Position numbers and translations under genes: made by a program
Source of the DNA: Bacteroidales bacterium
GTDB taxonomy: Bacteria > Bacteroidota > Bacteroidia > Bacteroidales > P3
Assembly: GCA_024400495.1 (NCBI GenBank)
Contig: JAKSMR010000011.1
Span: forward strand, 1 to 64,000
Direction: 5' to 3'
DNA length: 64,000 bases
Shown: piece after piece, positions 53,494 to 62,029 of the stretch
How positions within the stretch are numbered: position 1 is the stretch's first letter
Layout of the letters: every line of letters begins with the position of its first letter
The notes under the pieces: generated by a model
The model's database searches: none
Told to the model about the DNA's origin: nothing
What the model saw: the letters and a program-made list of their open reading frames with translations, nothing else

Positions 53494-55827
53494 TTATTTC
53501 ATCAAACTGTATTCAAGGAAGATGGTTTGTGTGATGTTCTCTCCTCTCACGCGTAGCGTCACGGGGAGGATCACTCTCGAGGCGGGAGCAGCGTCGCGGT
53601 TGTCGATGGAGAGATAGAGCACCAGGTCCTCGTTGGGGACAAGACTGCTGTATCCCAGTACTTTGGCGTTTGGAAATCCCAGGCTGATGAAGTCCAGCTG
53701 CTTTTCTGTAGCGGAGGAGTGGGGGAGGTGGACCTCCATCTCCGAGACTTCGCCCGAGAAGTAGGTGCCCATGTGGATAATCCAGCCGGGAGGAACGAGG
53801 CAGCTGTTTCCTGCTTCGTCTCCTTCGTAGGCATAGTCCACGATTTCGATTCTGCGTTCCTTTGCTGCGTCGATGCTGTAGACGGAGAGGGCTTGGTTGT
53901 GTCGGTCGTTTGAGACGTATTTTGCCGCTTTGCTGCTTCCATAGGCTACCTCGTTGATTTTGAGCATTCCGCGTCCGTTGGTGCCCATGTGGCGTGCTAT
54001 GGAGCCGTTGTCGAAAGCCATCAGCTGGTTGATGATGGAAGAGATGCGTCGCTTGGAGAGGTTGAAGTTGTAGTCTCCCGAATGGAGCGGACTTGCATAG
54101 CCGGCAACGGTTATCTGCACGCTACGTCCGGCGGCGAGGTCGTCGCGCAACGTGCGCATAAACTGTTCAAACTTCTGGCAGTTGTCGTAGATGTCGTGCG
54201 AGAAGAACTGGTCGATCTCCCCTTGTAGCGAATCCAGTCTCGCCCCCGTGGCCAGCTGTCTCTGCGCCTCCTTGTATTCGCGGCGCATGAACATATATCG
54301 GTTGTAGGTCTGGTAGTAGGTGAGCGTCGTGGTGTTGGCGTTGCAGTTGGGGTCGGGCTCGTCGTTGTGGAAGTAGAGCGCGATGGGGAGCAGCTTGGTG
54401 GCTCTCTGCTTGTTGGAAGCGACGGGAGGTGGTGGGGTTGCGATCTTGGGTCTCTCGGGGACGCGGAATGTCGTGGTGTCAATCTTCTCTATGCTCCAAC
54501 GGTAGATGTCGTTGCAGCAGGTGTTTCCGTGCTGGTAGAACGAACCGCTACGGTTGGAGGTGAGGTAGCCTTCCGACGAAGCGTGTTTTGAGCCGCGGTT
54601 GACGGAGAAGAAGATGTCGTTGGCCGGGGAGTTGAGAGAGCTGCCAAGGTTCTCCGGCTTCTTCCATCCGTCGCGTTGGCCTTGGGAAGAAAAGACGTCG
54701 TAGCCGCCGTAGCCGTAGTGCCAGTCGGAGGAGAAGAAGAGTGTCTGGGTGTTGTTGTCGTAGAAAGGGGTGATCTCGTTGCCGGGGCTGTTGACGGGAG
54801 CTCCCAGGTTGACGCAAGGGGAGGTGCAGCTGCAGTCGGGCTTGATGATCGAATACCAGATGTCCATTCCTCCCATTCCTCCAGGTCGGTTGGAGGAGAA
54901 ATAGAGGATCACGTTGCCGTCGGGCAGATAGCCTACGGAAGGCTGGGTGCTGGAGTAGCCGTCGAGGTTGATGTCGCCACCCAGGGGCTTGGGCTTGCTC
55001 CATTTGCCGTTGGAATATTTGGAGAAATAGATGTCGCAGGGGATGTCGGAGAAGGTGTTGTCCTCCGGGCAGCGGTTGAAATAGAGGGTTTGGTTCCTGT
55101 CGTCATAGGCCACGTTGCCGGTATGCATCGACTTGCTGTTCAGTCCCCATCTGTTCAACTCGAAGGGCGTGGCGTTGCCGTAGCGGTCGAACGACGATTC
55201 GTAGATCTGCATCAGCACCAGGTCGCTGTTGATGCTGTTGCGCGTGCCGGGGCGGCTCATCTCCTGGATGGAGGAGAAAAGCATCAGGGAGTCGGCGATC
55301 TTGATGGCGCCCGATTCGCTATTGGCGGTATTGACGTTCTTGGTCTCGTGACGCACCACATAGCGGAACGCTTTGCTCGGGTGCCGGGTGCTGTCCATAA
55401 TCCATTGGCAGGCGGCTATCTCCTGTTGGGTGCGGGCTTCGCGCAGGCTGTCCTTGGGGTTGACGACGAGGTAGCGCTTGAAGTAGAATAGCGCCGAGTC
55501 GGGGCTGCCGTTGCATTTGTGCATCATGCCCAGATAGAAGAGGCTCTGCGGGAATTCGGCTATGGCGGCGCTCTCGGCAAGGGTTTTGTAGTAGGTGATG
55601 GCTTCGGCGTAGCCGTTCGACAGGCGGCAGGCTTCCCCCTTCTTGAACGTCAGCAGGGGCGAGTGGTCGAGAGGCTCGGCCTGCTTGTAGAGGTCGAGGG
55701 CCTGCTTGTAGAGTCCGGCCTCGAAAGCTTCGTCGCCTTCGTTTTGGAAGGCGCTCTGCCCCCATGCCGCCGAGGTGATGAGCAGCAGTAGCGTGAGCAG
55801 GAGGTTCCGTGTCGCGTTTCTTGTCAT
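53494..55827 (-). CDS. PorE-like T9SS protein: TPR, PD40 propeller, OmpA domain
   Basis: A 777-residue protein with a signal peptide (ending AAWGQ, residue 24). Tetratricopeptide-like helices cover about 25-150, a PD40 propeller covers about 160-440 with repeated strands such as YFSSNRPGGMGGMDIW and LFFSSDWHYGYGGYDVF, and an OmpA-like peptidoglycan-binding region lies near 575-680 (VTVAGYASP-type strand and NLSKRRISSIINQL). A further C-terminal beta domain ends FLEYSLMK. PorE of T9SS has TPR, propeller, a carboxypeptidase-regulatory-like domain and OmpA; I do not see the third domain here. It starts five bases after porP, which supports a T9SS role. Confidence 0.75.
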   Translation of the reverse strand: MTRNATRNLLLTLLLLITSAAWGQSAFQNEGDEAFEAGLYKQALDLYKQAEPLDHSPLLTFKKGEACRLSNGYAEAITYYKTLAESAAIAEFPQSLFYLGMMHKCNGSPDSALFYFKRYLVVNPKDSLREARTQQEIAACQWIMDSTRHPSKAFRYVVRHETKNVNTANSESGAIKIADSLMLFSSIQEMSRPGTRNSINSDLVLMQIYESSFDRYGNATPFELNRWGLNSKSMHTGNVAYDDRNQTLYFNRCPEDNTFSDIPCDIYFSKYSNGKWSKPKPLGGDINLDGYSSTQPSVGYLPDGNVILYFSSNRPGGMGGMDIWYSIIKPDCSCTSPCVNLGAPVNSPGNEITPFYDNNTQTLFFSSDWHYGYGGYDVFSSQGQRDGWKKPENLGSSLNSPANDIFFSVNRGSKHASSEGYLTSNRSGSFYQHGNTCCNDIYRWSIEKIDTTTFRVPERPKIATPPPPVASNKQRATKLLPIALYFHNDEPDPNCNANTTTLTYYQTYNRYMFMRREYKEAQRQLATGARLDSLQGEIDQFFSHDIYDNCQKFEQFMRTLRDDLAAGRSVQITVAGYASPLHSGDYNFNLSKRRISSIINQLMAFDNGSIARHMGTNGRGMLKINEVAYGSSKAAKYVSNDRHNQALSVYSIDAAKERRIEIVDYAYEGDEAGNSCLVPPGWIIHMGTYFSGEVSEMEVHLPHSSATEKQLDFISLGFPNAKVLGYSSLVPNEDLVLYLSIDNRDAAPASRVILPVTLRVRGENITQTIFLEYSLMK

Positions 55828-55832
55828 ACTGG

Positions 55833-56843
55833 CTACATTATCGGGCAGGGCATGGCCTTGCGTTTTATAGGTTGGTTCTTGTTGATTCTATAGACGATTC
55901 CCAGCTCGAAGGCGCCCAGACTTTTCGAGGCGGGGGTAAGCTTGGAGAGGTTGGCGTCGTAGTCGAGGAAGAAGATGAAGGCGTTGTGTTCCAGCGCAAA
56001 CTCGGTATATAGGGCGTCGACCAGGCGGTAGCGTATTCCTGCCGAGAAGGCTGTTGTTCCCGAGCTGGTTTCGTTCAGATACCACTTGGCGTCGCAGCCG
56101 GCGATAACCTCGGTGTTGTTTTTCTGGAACTGGCAGGCCAGCAGGGGGAGGATCGACAGGCTCGGCCATCCTCGGTATTCCATCCTCAGGTAGGCGTTGA
56201 ACTTGGGCTCGAGATAGGTGTCGTCGAGGCCGAGATAGGAGATGTTGGGGCGGTTGAGGTTGCGTCCCGAGAGCCCCAGTTTGAGGTAGAGCATATCGTG
56301 GGGCTGGTAGAAGAAAGCCACGCCGGCACCTAGGGTGGGATAGGTCGAGGTGGTCTTCTCGAATCCTTCGGAAGGGTCGGAGAGCGAGATGTCTTCGGTG
56401 TGGAATCCCGACTGTCCGAATCCGGCCTCCATTCCTGCGGAGACGTAGATGTCGTTCTGTCCCAGGGCGTGGAAGTAGGAGAGGACGGCGTTGCCTGCCG
56501 TGGTGCCGTAGCCGAGCGTGCCTGCGCGGTCGTTGAAGAGGAAGAGGCCCACGTTGAAGCCGTCGCGCTGGTATTTGCGTCGCTTGAGCGAGAATTCGGC
56601 TGTGGCGGCTACGGTCTGGAAGGGGACGCTGACGCTGGCCCATTGGTTGCGGTAGATGACGCCGAAACGGCCCGTTCCGTCAAAGAATCCGGCATAGGCG
56701 GGGTTGAACAGGAGCGGGTTGATGTCGATCTGCGAGAAATGGATGTCCTGGGCCTTGGCCGAGAAGGAGATCAGGCACAGCAGAGCTACGACGATGCTGC
56801 GGCATCGTCGGGAGAGTGGCGGGTGATTGTGCTTGATGTTCAT
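55833..56843 (-). CDS. porP: Type IX secretion membrane protein PorP/SprF
   Basis: A 336-residue barrel protein. The start at 56843 gives a basic N terminus and signal peptide ending FSAKAQ; the longer upstream frame is antisense-like Arg/Pro-rich sequence overlapping tsaD. The mature start DIHFSQIDINPLLFNPAYAGFF is the signature of the PorP/SprF family (TIGR03519), followed by FGVIYRNQWASV and barrel strands. PorP attaches exported cargo or surface filaments to the outer membrane. It pairs with the PorE-like gene downstream; a paralogue working with one particular large exported protein is an alternative to the core PorP. Confidence 0.9.
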   Translation of the reverse strand: MNIKHNHPPLSRRCRSIVVALLCLISFSAKAQDIHFSQIDINPLLFNPAYAGFFDGTGRFGVIYRNQWASVSVPFQTVAATAEFSLKRRKYQRDGFNVGLFLFNDRAGTLGYGTTAGNAVLSYFHALGQNDIYVSAGMEAGFGQSGFHTEDISLSDPSEGFEKTTSTYPTLGAGVAFFYQPHDMLYLKLGLSGRNLNRPNISYLGLDDTYLEPKFNAYLRMEYRGWPSLSILPLLACQFQKNNTEVIAGCDAKWYLNETSSGTTAFSAGIRYRLVDALYTEFALEHNAFIFFLDYDANLSKLTPASKSLGAFELGIVYRINKNQPIKRKAMPCPIM

Positions 56844-56881
56844 GGTGTTGGCTTGGGTGTGTGGGTGCCGTTCGAGCGGGG

Positions 56882-57889
56882 TTAGTCGCGGGTGTAGGGA
56901 GGAAGGCTGATGTCGGCAAACTCGCCTTTGAGGAATTTGTAGTACCCGGCGATGCCCACCATGGCTGCGTTGTCGGTACAGAACTGGAACTTGGGCACAA
57001 AGACCTTCCAATGGTGCTTGTCGCCTATGCGCTGGAGCTCGCTGCGCAGGTAGGAGTTGGCGCTCACGCCGCCAGCGATGGCAACCTGGTTGATGCCTTT
57101 CTGCAGGGCTGCCTTCTCGAATTTCTTGAGCAGGAAGCCTACGATGCATTTCTGTATCGAGGCGCAGAGGTCGGGCTTGTTCTTCTCGATGAAGTCGGGG
57201 TCTTCGGCCAGGCGGTCGCGGAGGAAGTAGAGGAACGAGGTCTTGATGCCGCTGAAGCTGTAGTCGTAGTTGGGGATATGAGGAGTGGCGAACTGGAAGG
57301 CGTCGGGGTTGCCCTCCTTGGCGAACTTGTCGATGATAGGTCCTCCGGGATAGCCCAGCTCCATGATCTTGGCGGCCTTGTCGATGCATTCGCCGGCGGC
57401 GTCGTCGATGGTCTGGCCCAGTATCTCCATCTCAAAATGGCTCTTGAGGAGGATGATTTGGGTGTGTCCTCCGCTCACCAGCAGGCAGAGGAAGGGGAAT
57501 CGGGGCACCTGGCTGTCGTCGTTCTCTTTGATGAAATGGGAGAGCACGTGTCCCTGGAGGTGGTTCACCTCGATGAGGGGGATGTCGAGCGCCTGGGCGA
57601 AGCTTTTGGCGAAGGAGACGCCTACGAGCAGCGACCCCAGCAGTCCCGGACCGCGGGTGAAGGCTACGGCGTCGATCTGGCTCTTCTCGATGCCGGCGTT
57701 CTTGATGGCGGCATCGACCACAGGGACGATGTTCTGCTGATGGGCGCGCGACGCCAGCTCGGGCACCACGCCGCCATATTGTTCATGCACCTTCTGCGAG
57801 GCGATGACGTTGGAGAGGATACGGTCGTCGCGCAGCACGGCAGCCGATGTGTCGTCGCACGAGGATTCGATGGCGAGTATGATAGACAT
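56882..57889 (-). CDS. tsaD: tRNA N6-adenosine threonylcarbamoyltransferase
   Basis: A 335-residue enzyme that transfers threonylcarbamoyl to A37 of ANN-decoding tRNAs. The N terminus ILAIESSCDDTSAAVL and metal ligands H110 and H114 in VNHLQGHVLSH are diagnostic, followed by LVSGGHTQ and AIAGGVSANSYLR. It heads the tsaD-porP-porE-like-FAH operon with gaps of 38, 5 and 22 bases. A -7 box is 80 bases upstream and two 11-bp arrays lie beyond it. It is divergent from parE here. Confidence 0.97.
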   Translation of the reverse strand: MSIILAIESSCDDTSAAVLRDDRILSNVIASQKVHEQYGGVVPELASRAHQQNIVPVVDAAIKNAGIEKSQIDAVAFTRGPGLLGSLLVGVSFAKSFAQALDIPLIEVNHLQGHVLSHFIKENDDSQVPRFPFLCLLVSGGHTQIILLKSHFEMEILGQTIDDAAGECIDKAAKIMELGYPGGPIIDKFAKEGNPDAFQFATPHIPNYDYSFSGIKTSFLYFLRDRLAEDPDFIEKNKPDLCASIQKCIVGFLLKKFEKAALQKGINQVAIAGGVSANSYLRSELQRIGDKHHWKVFVPKFQFCTDNAAMVGIAGYYKFLKGEFADISLPPYTRD

Positions 57890-57968
57890 GATATGTGTCG
57901 TCTTGTTATTTATCTAAGTTCTTATTTCTCAGCCTATAGTATGTTGATGGCACACTATGGCAACTTTG

Positions 57969-57976
57969 CAAAGATA
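57969..57976 (-). promoter_or_regulatory. -7 box for the tsaD operon
   Basis: TATCTTTG followed by CAAAG on the minus strand, 80 bases before the tsaD ATG. Confidence 0.7.
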
Positions 57977-58035
57977 CACTTTTTTATTGATACGATTGTA
58001 AAAAAGTTCGATTTCCTACCTTTTTCTCTCTTTCC

Positions 58036-58101
58036 AGCCATATATTAGCCATACGCTAGCCATGCATTAGCCATACACTTGCGCCTAGTTGGCGTATGGT
58101 T
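58036..58101. repeat. 11-bp-period intergenic array 9 (AGCCATACGCT)
   Basis: AGCCAT starts at 58036, 58047, 58058 and 58069, then TGCGCC at 58080 and GGCGTA at 58091, all 11 apart. It lies about 60 bases upstream of the tsaD -7 box and is separated from array 10 by 25 bases. Confidence 0.85.
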
Positions 58102-58126
58102 TCTGCCGATAAAGAAGGCAATTTCC

Positions 58127-58269
58127 CCGAACGCAAGCCGAACGCAAGCCGAACGCAAGCCGAACGCAAGCCGAACACAAGCCGAACGCAAGCCGAACGC
58201 AAGCCGAACACAAGCCGAACACAAGCCGAACGCAAGCCGAACGCAAGCCGAACGCAAGCCGAACACATA
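58127..58269. repeat. 11-bp-period intergenic array 10 (CCGAACGCAAG)
   Basis: CCGAA recurs every 11 bases from 58127 to 58259, thirteen units with no slippage. The reverse complement reads TTCGGCTTGCG/TTCGGCTTGTG, the same family as arrays 2 and 7 but in the opposite orientation. It lies between tsaD and parE, about 170 bases before the parE -7 box. Confidence 0.92.
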
Positions 58270-58416
58270 GCCTGCCAGAAAGGGGTGAATCGGGGGCTTG
58301 GGGCAGGGTAGGGAGGTAGAGGGTTCCTTGTGGTAATTTATCACCATGTAACAGCCTTGATATCTGTTGGTTGTCCGTTATTAACAGCCCATCTGTTGAT
58401 ACTTTGTCAAAAAGCC

Positions 58417-58448
58417 TTGCGCGGGACGCGATATATTTTGTATCTTTG
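58417..58448 (+). promoter_or_regulatory. Promoter of parE
   Basis: -33 TTG at 58417-58419 and -7 TATCTTTG at 58441-58448, spacer 21, about 77 bases before the chosen ATG. Confidence 0.75.
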
Positions 58449-58525
58449 CATGGTGAAATGTTGTGGCTGCTTGCGCGCAAGTGGCTGATTTCCTTATACT
58501 GAAATATAAAGCACTCTATATAAAT

Positions 58526-60445
58526 ATGGCAGAATTAGACGAGCAAGAACAAATCAGACAGGGCATCGAGCAATACGGAGATGACGCTATCGTGCATCTC
58601 GAAGATATGGAGCACATCCGTCGCCGTCCCGGTATGTATATCGGCAAGCTGGGCGACGGTTCCTCTCACGACGACGGTATCTATGTGCTTATCAAAGAGG
58701 TTATCGACAACGCTATCGACGAGTTCACGTCGGGCTTCGGCAAAAAGATCTCCGTCAACGTGAACTTTGTCGAAAAGAAAGTCTCCATCCGCGACTTCGG
58801 CCGCGGTATCCCCCTTGGCAAGCTGGTCGAAGCCGTCTCCAAGCTCAACACCGGCGGCAAATACGACAGCAAGGTCTTCCAGAAGTCCGTCGGCCTCAAC
58901 GGCGTCGGTACCAAAGCCGTCAACGCCCTCTCAAGCTACTTCAAGGTCCAGTCCACCCGCGAGGGACAGACCCGCATCGCCGAGTTCTGCGAAGGCAAGC
59001 TCACCAGCGATAGCGGCATCATCGCCGGCAGCGACGACAACGGAACCCTCGTCGAGTTCGTCCCCGACGGCAAGCTCTTCGGCAACTACCATTTCGTCAA
59101 CGAGTATGTGGAGCAGCGCATCTGGAACTACGCCTACCTCAACCGCGGCCTCACGCTCTACTACAACGACAAGCGCTACTACTCCAAGAACGGCCTCCTC
59201 GACCTCCTCGACCGCAATATCGACGGCGAGCCCCTCTATCCCATCATCCACATCAAGGAAGACGATTTCGAGGCTGCCTTCACCCACATCAACGGCCAGA
59301 GCAGCGACTACTACTACTCCTTTGTCAACGGACAGCACACCACCGAGGGCGGAACCCACCAGAGTGCCTTCCGCGAGGCTTATGCCCGTGTGGTGAAGGA
59401 TTTCTTCAAGAAAGACTGCGAAGCCGCAGACACCCGTCAGGGACTGGTCTGCGCCATGTGTGTGCGCATCCAGGAGCCCGTCTTCGAGGCTCAGACCAAG
59501 ACCAAACTCGGCTCCACACACCTTGCCCCCAACAACGCCGACGGCACCAACGACAGCCCTGTGCTGAAGACTTACGTGCTCGACATCCTCAAGCGCCACC
59601 TCGACGACTACCTCCACATGAACGCCGCCACCGCCGAGGCCCTGCTCGCCAAAATCAACCGTAACGAGCGCGAACGCAAAGAGATCGCCGGCATCAAGAA
59701 ACTCGTGCGCGAGTCCACCAAAAAAGCCAGCCTCAACAACGAGAAGCTGCGCGACTGCCACGTCCACTACAACACCAACCACGCCCGCCGTCTCGAGACC
59801 TCCGTCTTCATCACCGAGGGCAACTCCGCTAGCGGCAGCATCACCAAGAGCCGCGACGCCCAGACCCAGGCCGTCTTCTCCCTCCGCGGAAAGCCCATGA
59901 ACACCTATGCCAGCGACCTCGCTGCCATGTATAAGAACACCGAGCTCAACCTCCTCCACAGCGCCCTCGATATCGACGACGGCATCGAGAACCTCCGCTA
60001 CAACAACGTCATCATCGCCACCGATGCCGATGTCGACGGCATGCACATCCGTCTCCTCCTCCTCACCTTCTTCCTCCGCTACTACCCCGAGCTCATCCGC
60101 ACAGGCCACGTCTACATCCTCCAGACACCCCTCTTCCGCGTCCGCAACAAGCAGAAGACCCGCTACTGCTATAGCGACGAGGAGCGCGTTGAAGCTCTTA
60201 AGGAACTTGGCAAGAACAACGCCAAGACCGAGATCACCCGATTCAAAGGTCTCGGCGAAATCTCGCCCGACGAGTTCAAGGACTTTATCGGCAGAGATAT
60301 GCGTCTTGACCCCGTTCTGCTCCACAAGGATTTCGACATCAAGCAGACCCTCGGCTTCTACATGGGCGAGAACACCAAAGAACGTCGCCAGTTTATCATG
60401 AAAAACCTCCGCGTAGAAGACGACGAGACGGTCATGGTGCCCTAG
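58526..60445 (+). CDS. parE: DNA topoisomerase IV subunit B
   Basis: A 639-residue type IIA topoisomerase ATPase subunit. GHKL motifs are [22 protein letters not shown] and [13 protein letters not shown]; the Toprim domain has [16 protein letters not shown] and [15 protein letters not shown]. The variant EGNSASGSI with [15 protein letters not shown] is the Bacteroidales ParE form, where GyrB has EGDSAGGS. The start at 58526 (MAELDEQEQ) fits the promoter; the longer frame would begin within the leader. The parC partner is not directly downstream. Codon use is strongly C-biased. Confidence 0.93.
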   Translation: MAELDEQEQIRQGIEQYGDDAIVHLEDMEHIRRRPGMYIGKLGDGSSHDDGIYVLIKEVIDNAIDEFTSGFGKKISVNVNFVEKKVSIRDFGRGIPLGKLVEAVSKLNTGGKYDSKVFQKSVGLNGVGTKAVNALSSYFKVQSTREGQTRIAEFCEGKLTSDSGIIAGSDDNGTLVEFVPDGKLFGNYHFVNEYVEQRIWNYAYLNRGLTLYYNDKRYYSKNGLLDLLDRNIDGEPLYPIIHIKEDDFEAAFTHINGQSSDYYYSFVNGQHTTEGGTHQSAFREAYARVVKDFFKKDCEAADTRQGLVCAMCVRIQEPVFEAQTKTKLGSTHLAPNNADGTNDSPVLKTYVLDILKRHLDDYLHMNAATAEALLAKINRNERERKEIAGIKKLVRESTKKASLNNEKLRDCHVHYNTNHARRLETSVFITEGNSASGSITKSRDAQTQAVFSLRGKPMNTYASDLAAMYKNTELNLLHSALDIDDGIENLRYNNVIIATDADVDGMHIRLLLLTFFLRYYPELIRTGHVYILQTPLFRVRNKQKTRYCYSDEERVEALKELGKNNAKTEITRFKGLGEISPDEFKDFIGRDMRLDPVLLHKDFDIKQTLGFYMGENTKERRQFIMKNLRVEDDETVMVP

Positions 60446-60507
60446 TCCTCCGACACACTCTCCGGCCGCTCCAAGGCGCCTATTTTGGGTTAAAACAAAA
60501 ATAAATT

Positions 60508-60537
60508 TTGCTGTTTCGGAAAAAGTGTGTATTTTTG
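60508..60537 (+). promoter_or_regulatory. Promoter of tRNA-Gln
   Basis: -33 TTG at 60508-60510 and -7 TATTTTTG at 60530-60537, spacer 19, about 100 bases upstream of the tRNA. Confidence 0.65.
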
Positions 60538-60637
60538 CAATCACGTTGCGAGGCTCAAAAGTGAGCGGATAACGTCGCAAGATGTTATACTTTAGAGGGT
60601 TAAGCAAAATCTCGCCGAGAGCCGAAAAGCAACAGAT

Positions 60638-60708
60638 TGTCCAATGGTGTAATGGTAGCACTCCAGATTTTGGTTCTGTCAGTCTTGGTTCGAATCCAGG
60701 TTGGACAA
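60638..60708 (+). tRNA. tRNA-Gln(TTG)
   Basis: Acceptor TGTCCAA pairs with TTGGACA. The anticodon loop TTTTGGT carries TTG. The anticodon stem CCAGA/TCTGT has a mismatch at its outer pair. The T loop is TTCGAAT. No CCA encoded. Confidence 0.88.
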
Positions 60709-60710
60709 CA

Positions 60711-60740
60711 AAAAGGCGATCAATAACGGTCGCCTATTTT
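60711..60740 (+). terminator. Terminator after tRNA-Gln
   Basis: AGGCGA (60714-60719) pairs with TCGCCT (60730-60735), extended by flanking A/T pairs, followed by ATTTTG. Confidence 0.65.
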
Positions 60741-62029
60741 GTTGGTATCCAAAAACGACATCGTTTGTGCCGGCTGGTATATATCCTCTTTGAAAAAGAG
60801 TTCCGTTTCTTCTTGAAAATCCTATAGCAAGGAAGGTACGGGTGAAGCATGTCCAAACGGGAAGGAAAAAGAGGTGTGAAGATAAGCCCAGGTTGCGTGG
60901 TCTCGTAAAAGCCCTCTCTCGCGACTTTCGACCGATGGATATAGATTGCCTTCGGCCAGTCGGTCTTCGCGGCAAGGGAGGCTTGTGTCGCTACCAAGGG
61001 GGCGTTCTGTCAACGGTACCCACCCCAAAGGCTGTCGCAAAACATAGAAAGGACATCTGCCTCGTAGATGTACGGGCCCTTCAATGGGTCTCTTCTCTAC
61101 TCTCTTAAAGGTTTGGCAGGATAGGTAAAAGGTGATAGGTAGCAATGAAAAAAATGCGTCGACAATCCCTGTATATTACATTTAACTAATTATTTATTAG
61201 ATATATATGTAATCCAAAGGTTCTGTGTGTACCATTCAAAAATCCATTGTCACCTGTCACCAAATCACTCGGTTTGATTTCTTTGAAAGACAACAAACCA
61301 ATGCGATATGATGTTTTAAACTGCATTCTCTTACTATGGTTGTCCCCGAGAAAGGGAAAAATGCCTTGATTAACCCCTCCGGTAGCTCTCAAAAGAGATG
61401 AATATCCCCTTTGCATCATGTGGTTTTTTCTTTCTCGACGCACTTTTGACCGTAACAGACTTTCCTTGGTTGGGGAAGAAATCGAATAGATGAGTGGGAA
61501 TTTGTCCAAACGTAAGGAGGAATGTGGGGGGAGAAGAGAGTGGATTATACGATCTGGAGAACGCCCGCTCCCTCTTGCCATCCAATCGCATGAGCACAAG
61601 AATGTCTTCGGTCGGTCTGCATGGTGAGGAAGGCCTGAATCGCCGTCCTTCATGGGAGGGTCTATATGGTGTTAGGCCAAGAGTCAGTCTGCCCTTATAT
61701 CTAGGGGGCTGGAATTGTAGGCGCCAGATAGGCATAAATAGGGGCTATCCAGGTGTAATAAGGTGCTGCTGGAAGGCTAGCTCGACGCAAGAGCGAGGCT
61801 GAGGTGTGGCTTCGCACTTCTTCCGTTTACGCGTAGATGTCTTTGCTGCCTTTGTATTTGTCTTCGCGAAATTCGAAAAAACATATATCGCCACCATAGT
61901 TTTCTCTGACTGTATACTAAATTGCCTTTTTCTTCGTTATAATATATAAATTGCCTTTTAGAAGTCTCCATAAGAAACAAGAATCCTTCTTGATGGTCAT
62001 TAACGCTAGAAGGAAAATTCTCCACAACT
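60741..62029. other. 1.3 kb without a recognisable gene
   Basis: Several overlapping open frames of 100-155 codons occur on both strands (for example minus 61186-61653 and 61370-61735, plus 61494-61802), but none has a recognisable domain, a promoter or a good start, and their composition (rich in Arg, Ser, Pro, Leu) looks non-coding. A short hairpin ACATCT/AGATGT is at 61053-61071. Around 61718-61800, AGG blocks recur at 10-12 bases, perhaps a decayed 11-bp array. No tRNA, tmRNA or RNase P hallmarks were seen. Confidence 0.4.

Noticed and set aside
55833..57389. 518-codon version of PorP
   Set aside because: The first 182 codons are antisense-type Arg/Pro/His-rich sequence overlapping tsaD. 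The signal peptide begins at 56843.
11827..58269. CRISPR arrays
   Set aside because: Units are only 11 bases, directly adjacent with no unique spacers, and no cas genes are present.
58079..58480. Repeat proteins of the type NASRTQAERKP or FGLRSACVRLA on either strand of array 10
   Set aside because: Several frames on both strands are open with the same periodicity, which is a property of the 11-base unit. No start signal or conserved flanking sequence supports translation.
58526..60445. gyrB instead of parE
   Set aside because: The Toprim motif [14 protein letters not shown] and the 639-residue length fit the Bacteroidales ParE form better than GyrB.
58931..60661. 576-codon open frame opposite parE
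   Set aside because: Same cause: biased codon use of parE leaves the reverse frame open. The sequence is low-complexity Val/Glu/Gly-rich.
60741..62029. tmRNA, RNase P RNA or 6S RNA in the long gap
   Set aside because: None of the conserved core sequences or tRNA-like ends that I would expect were found on either strand.
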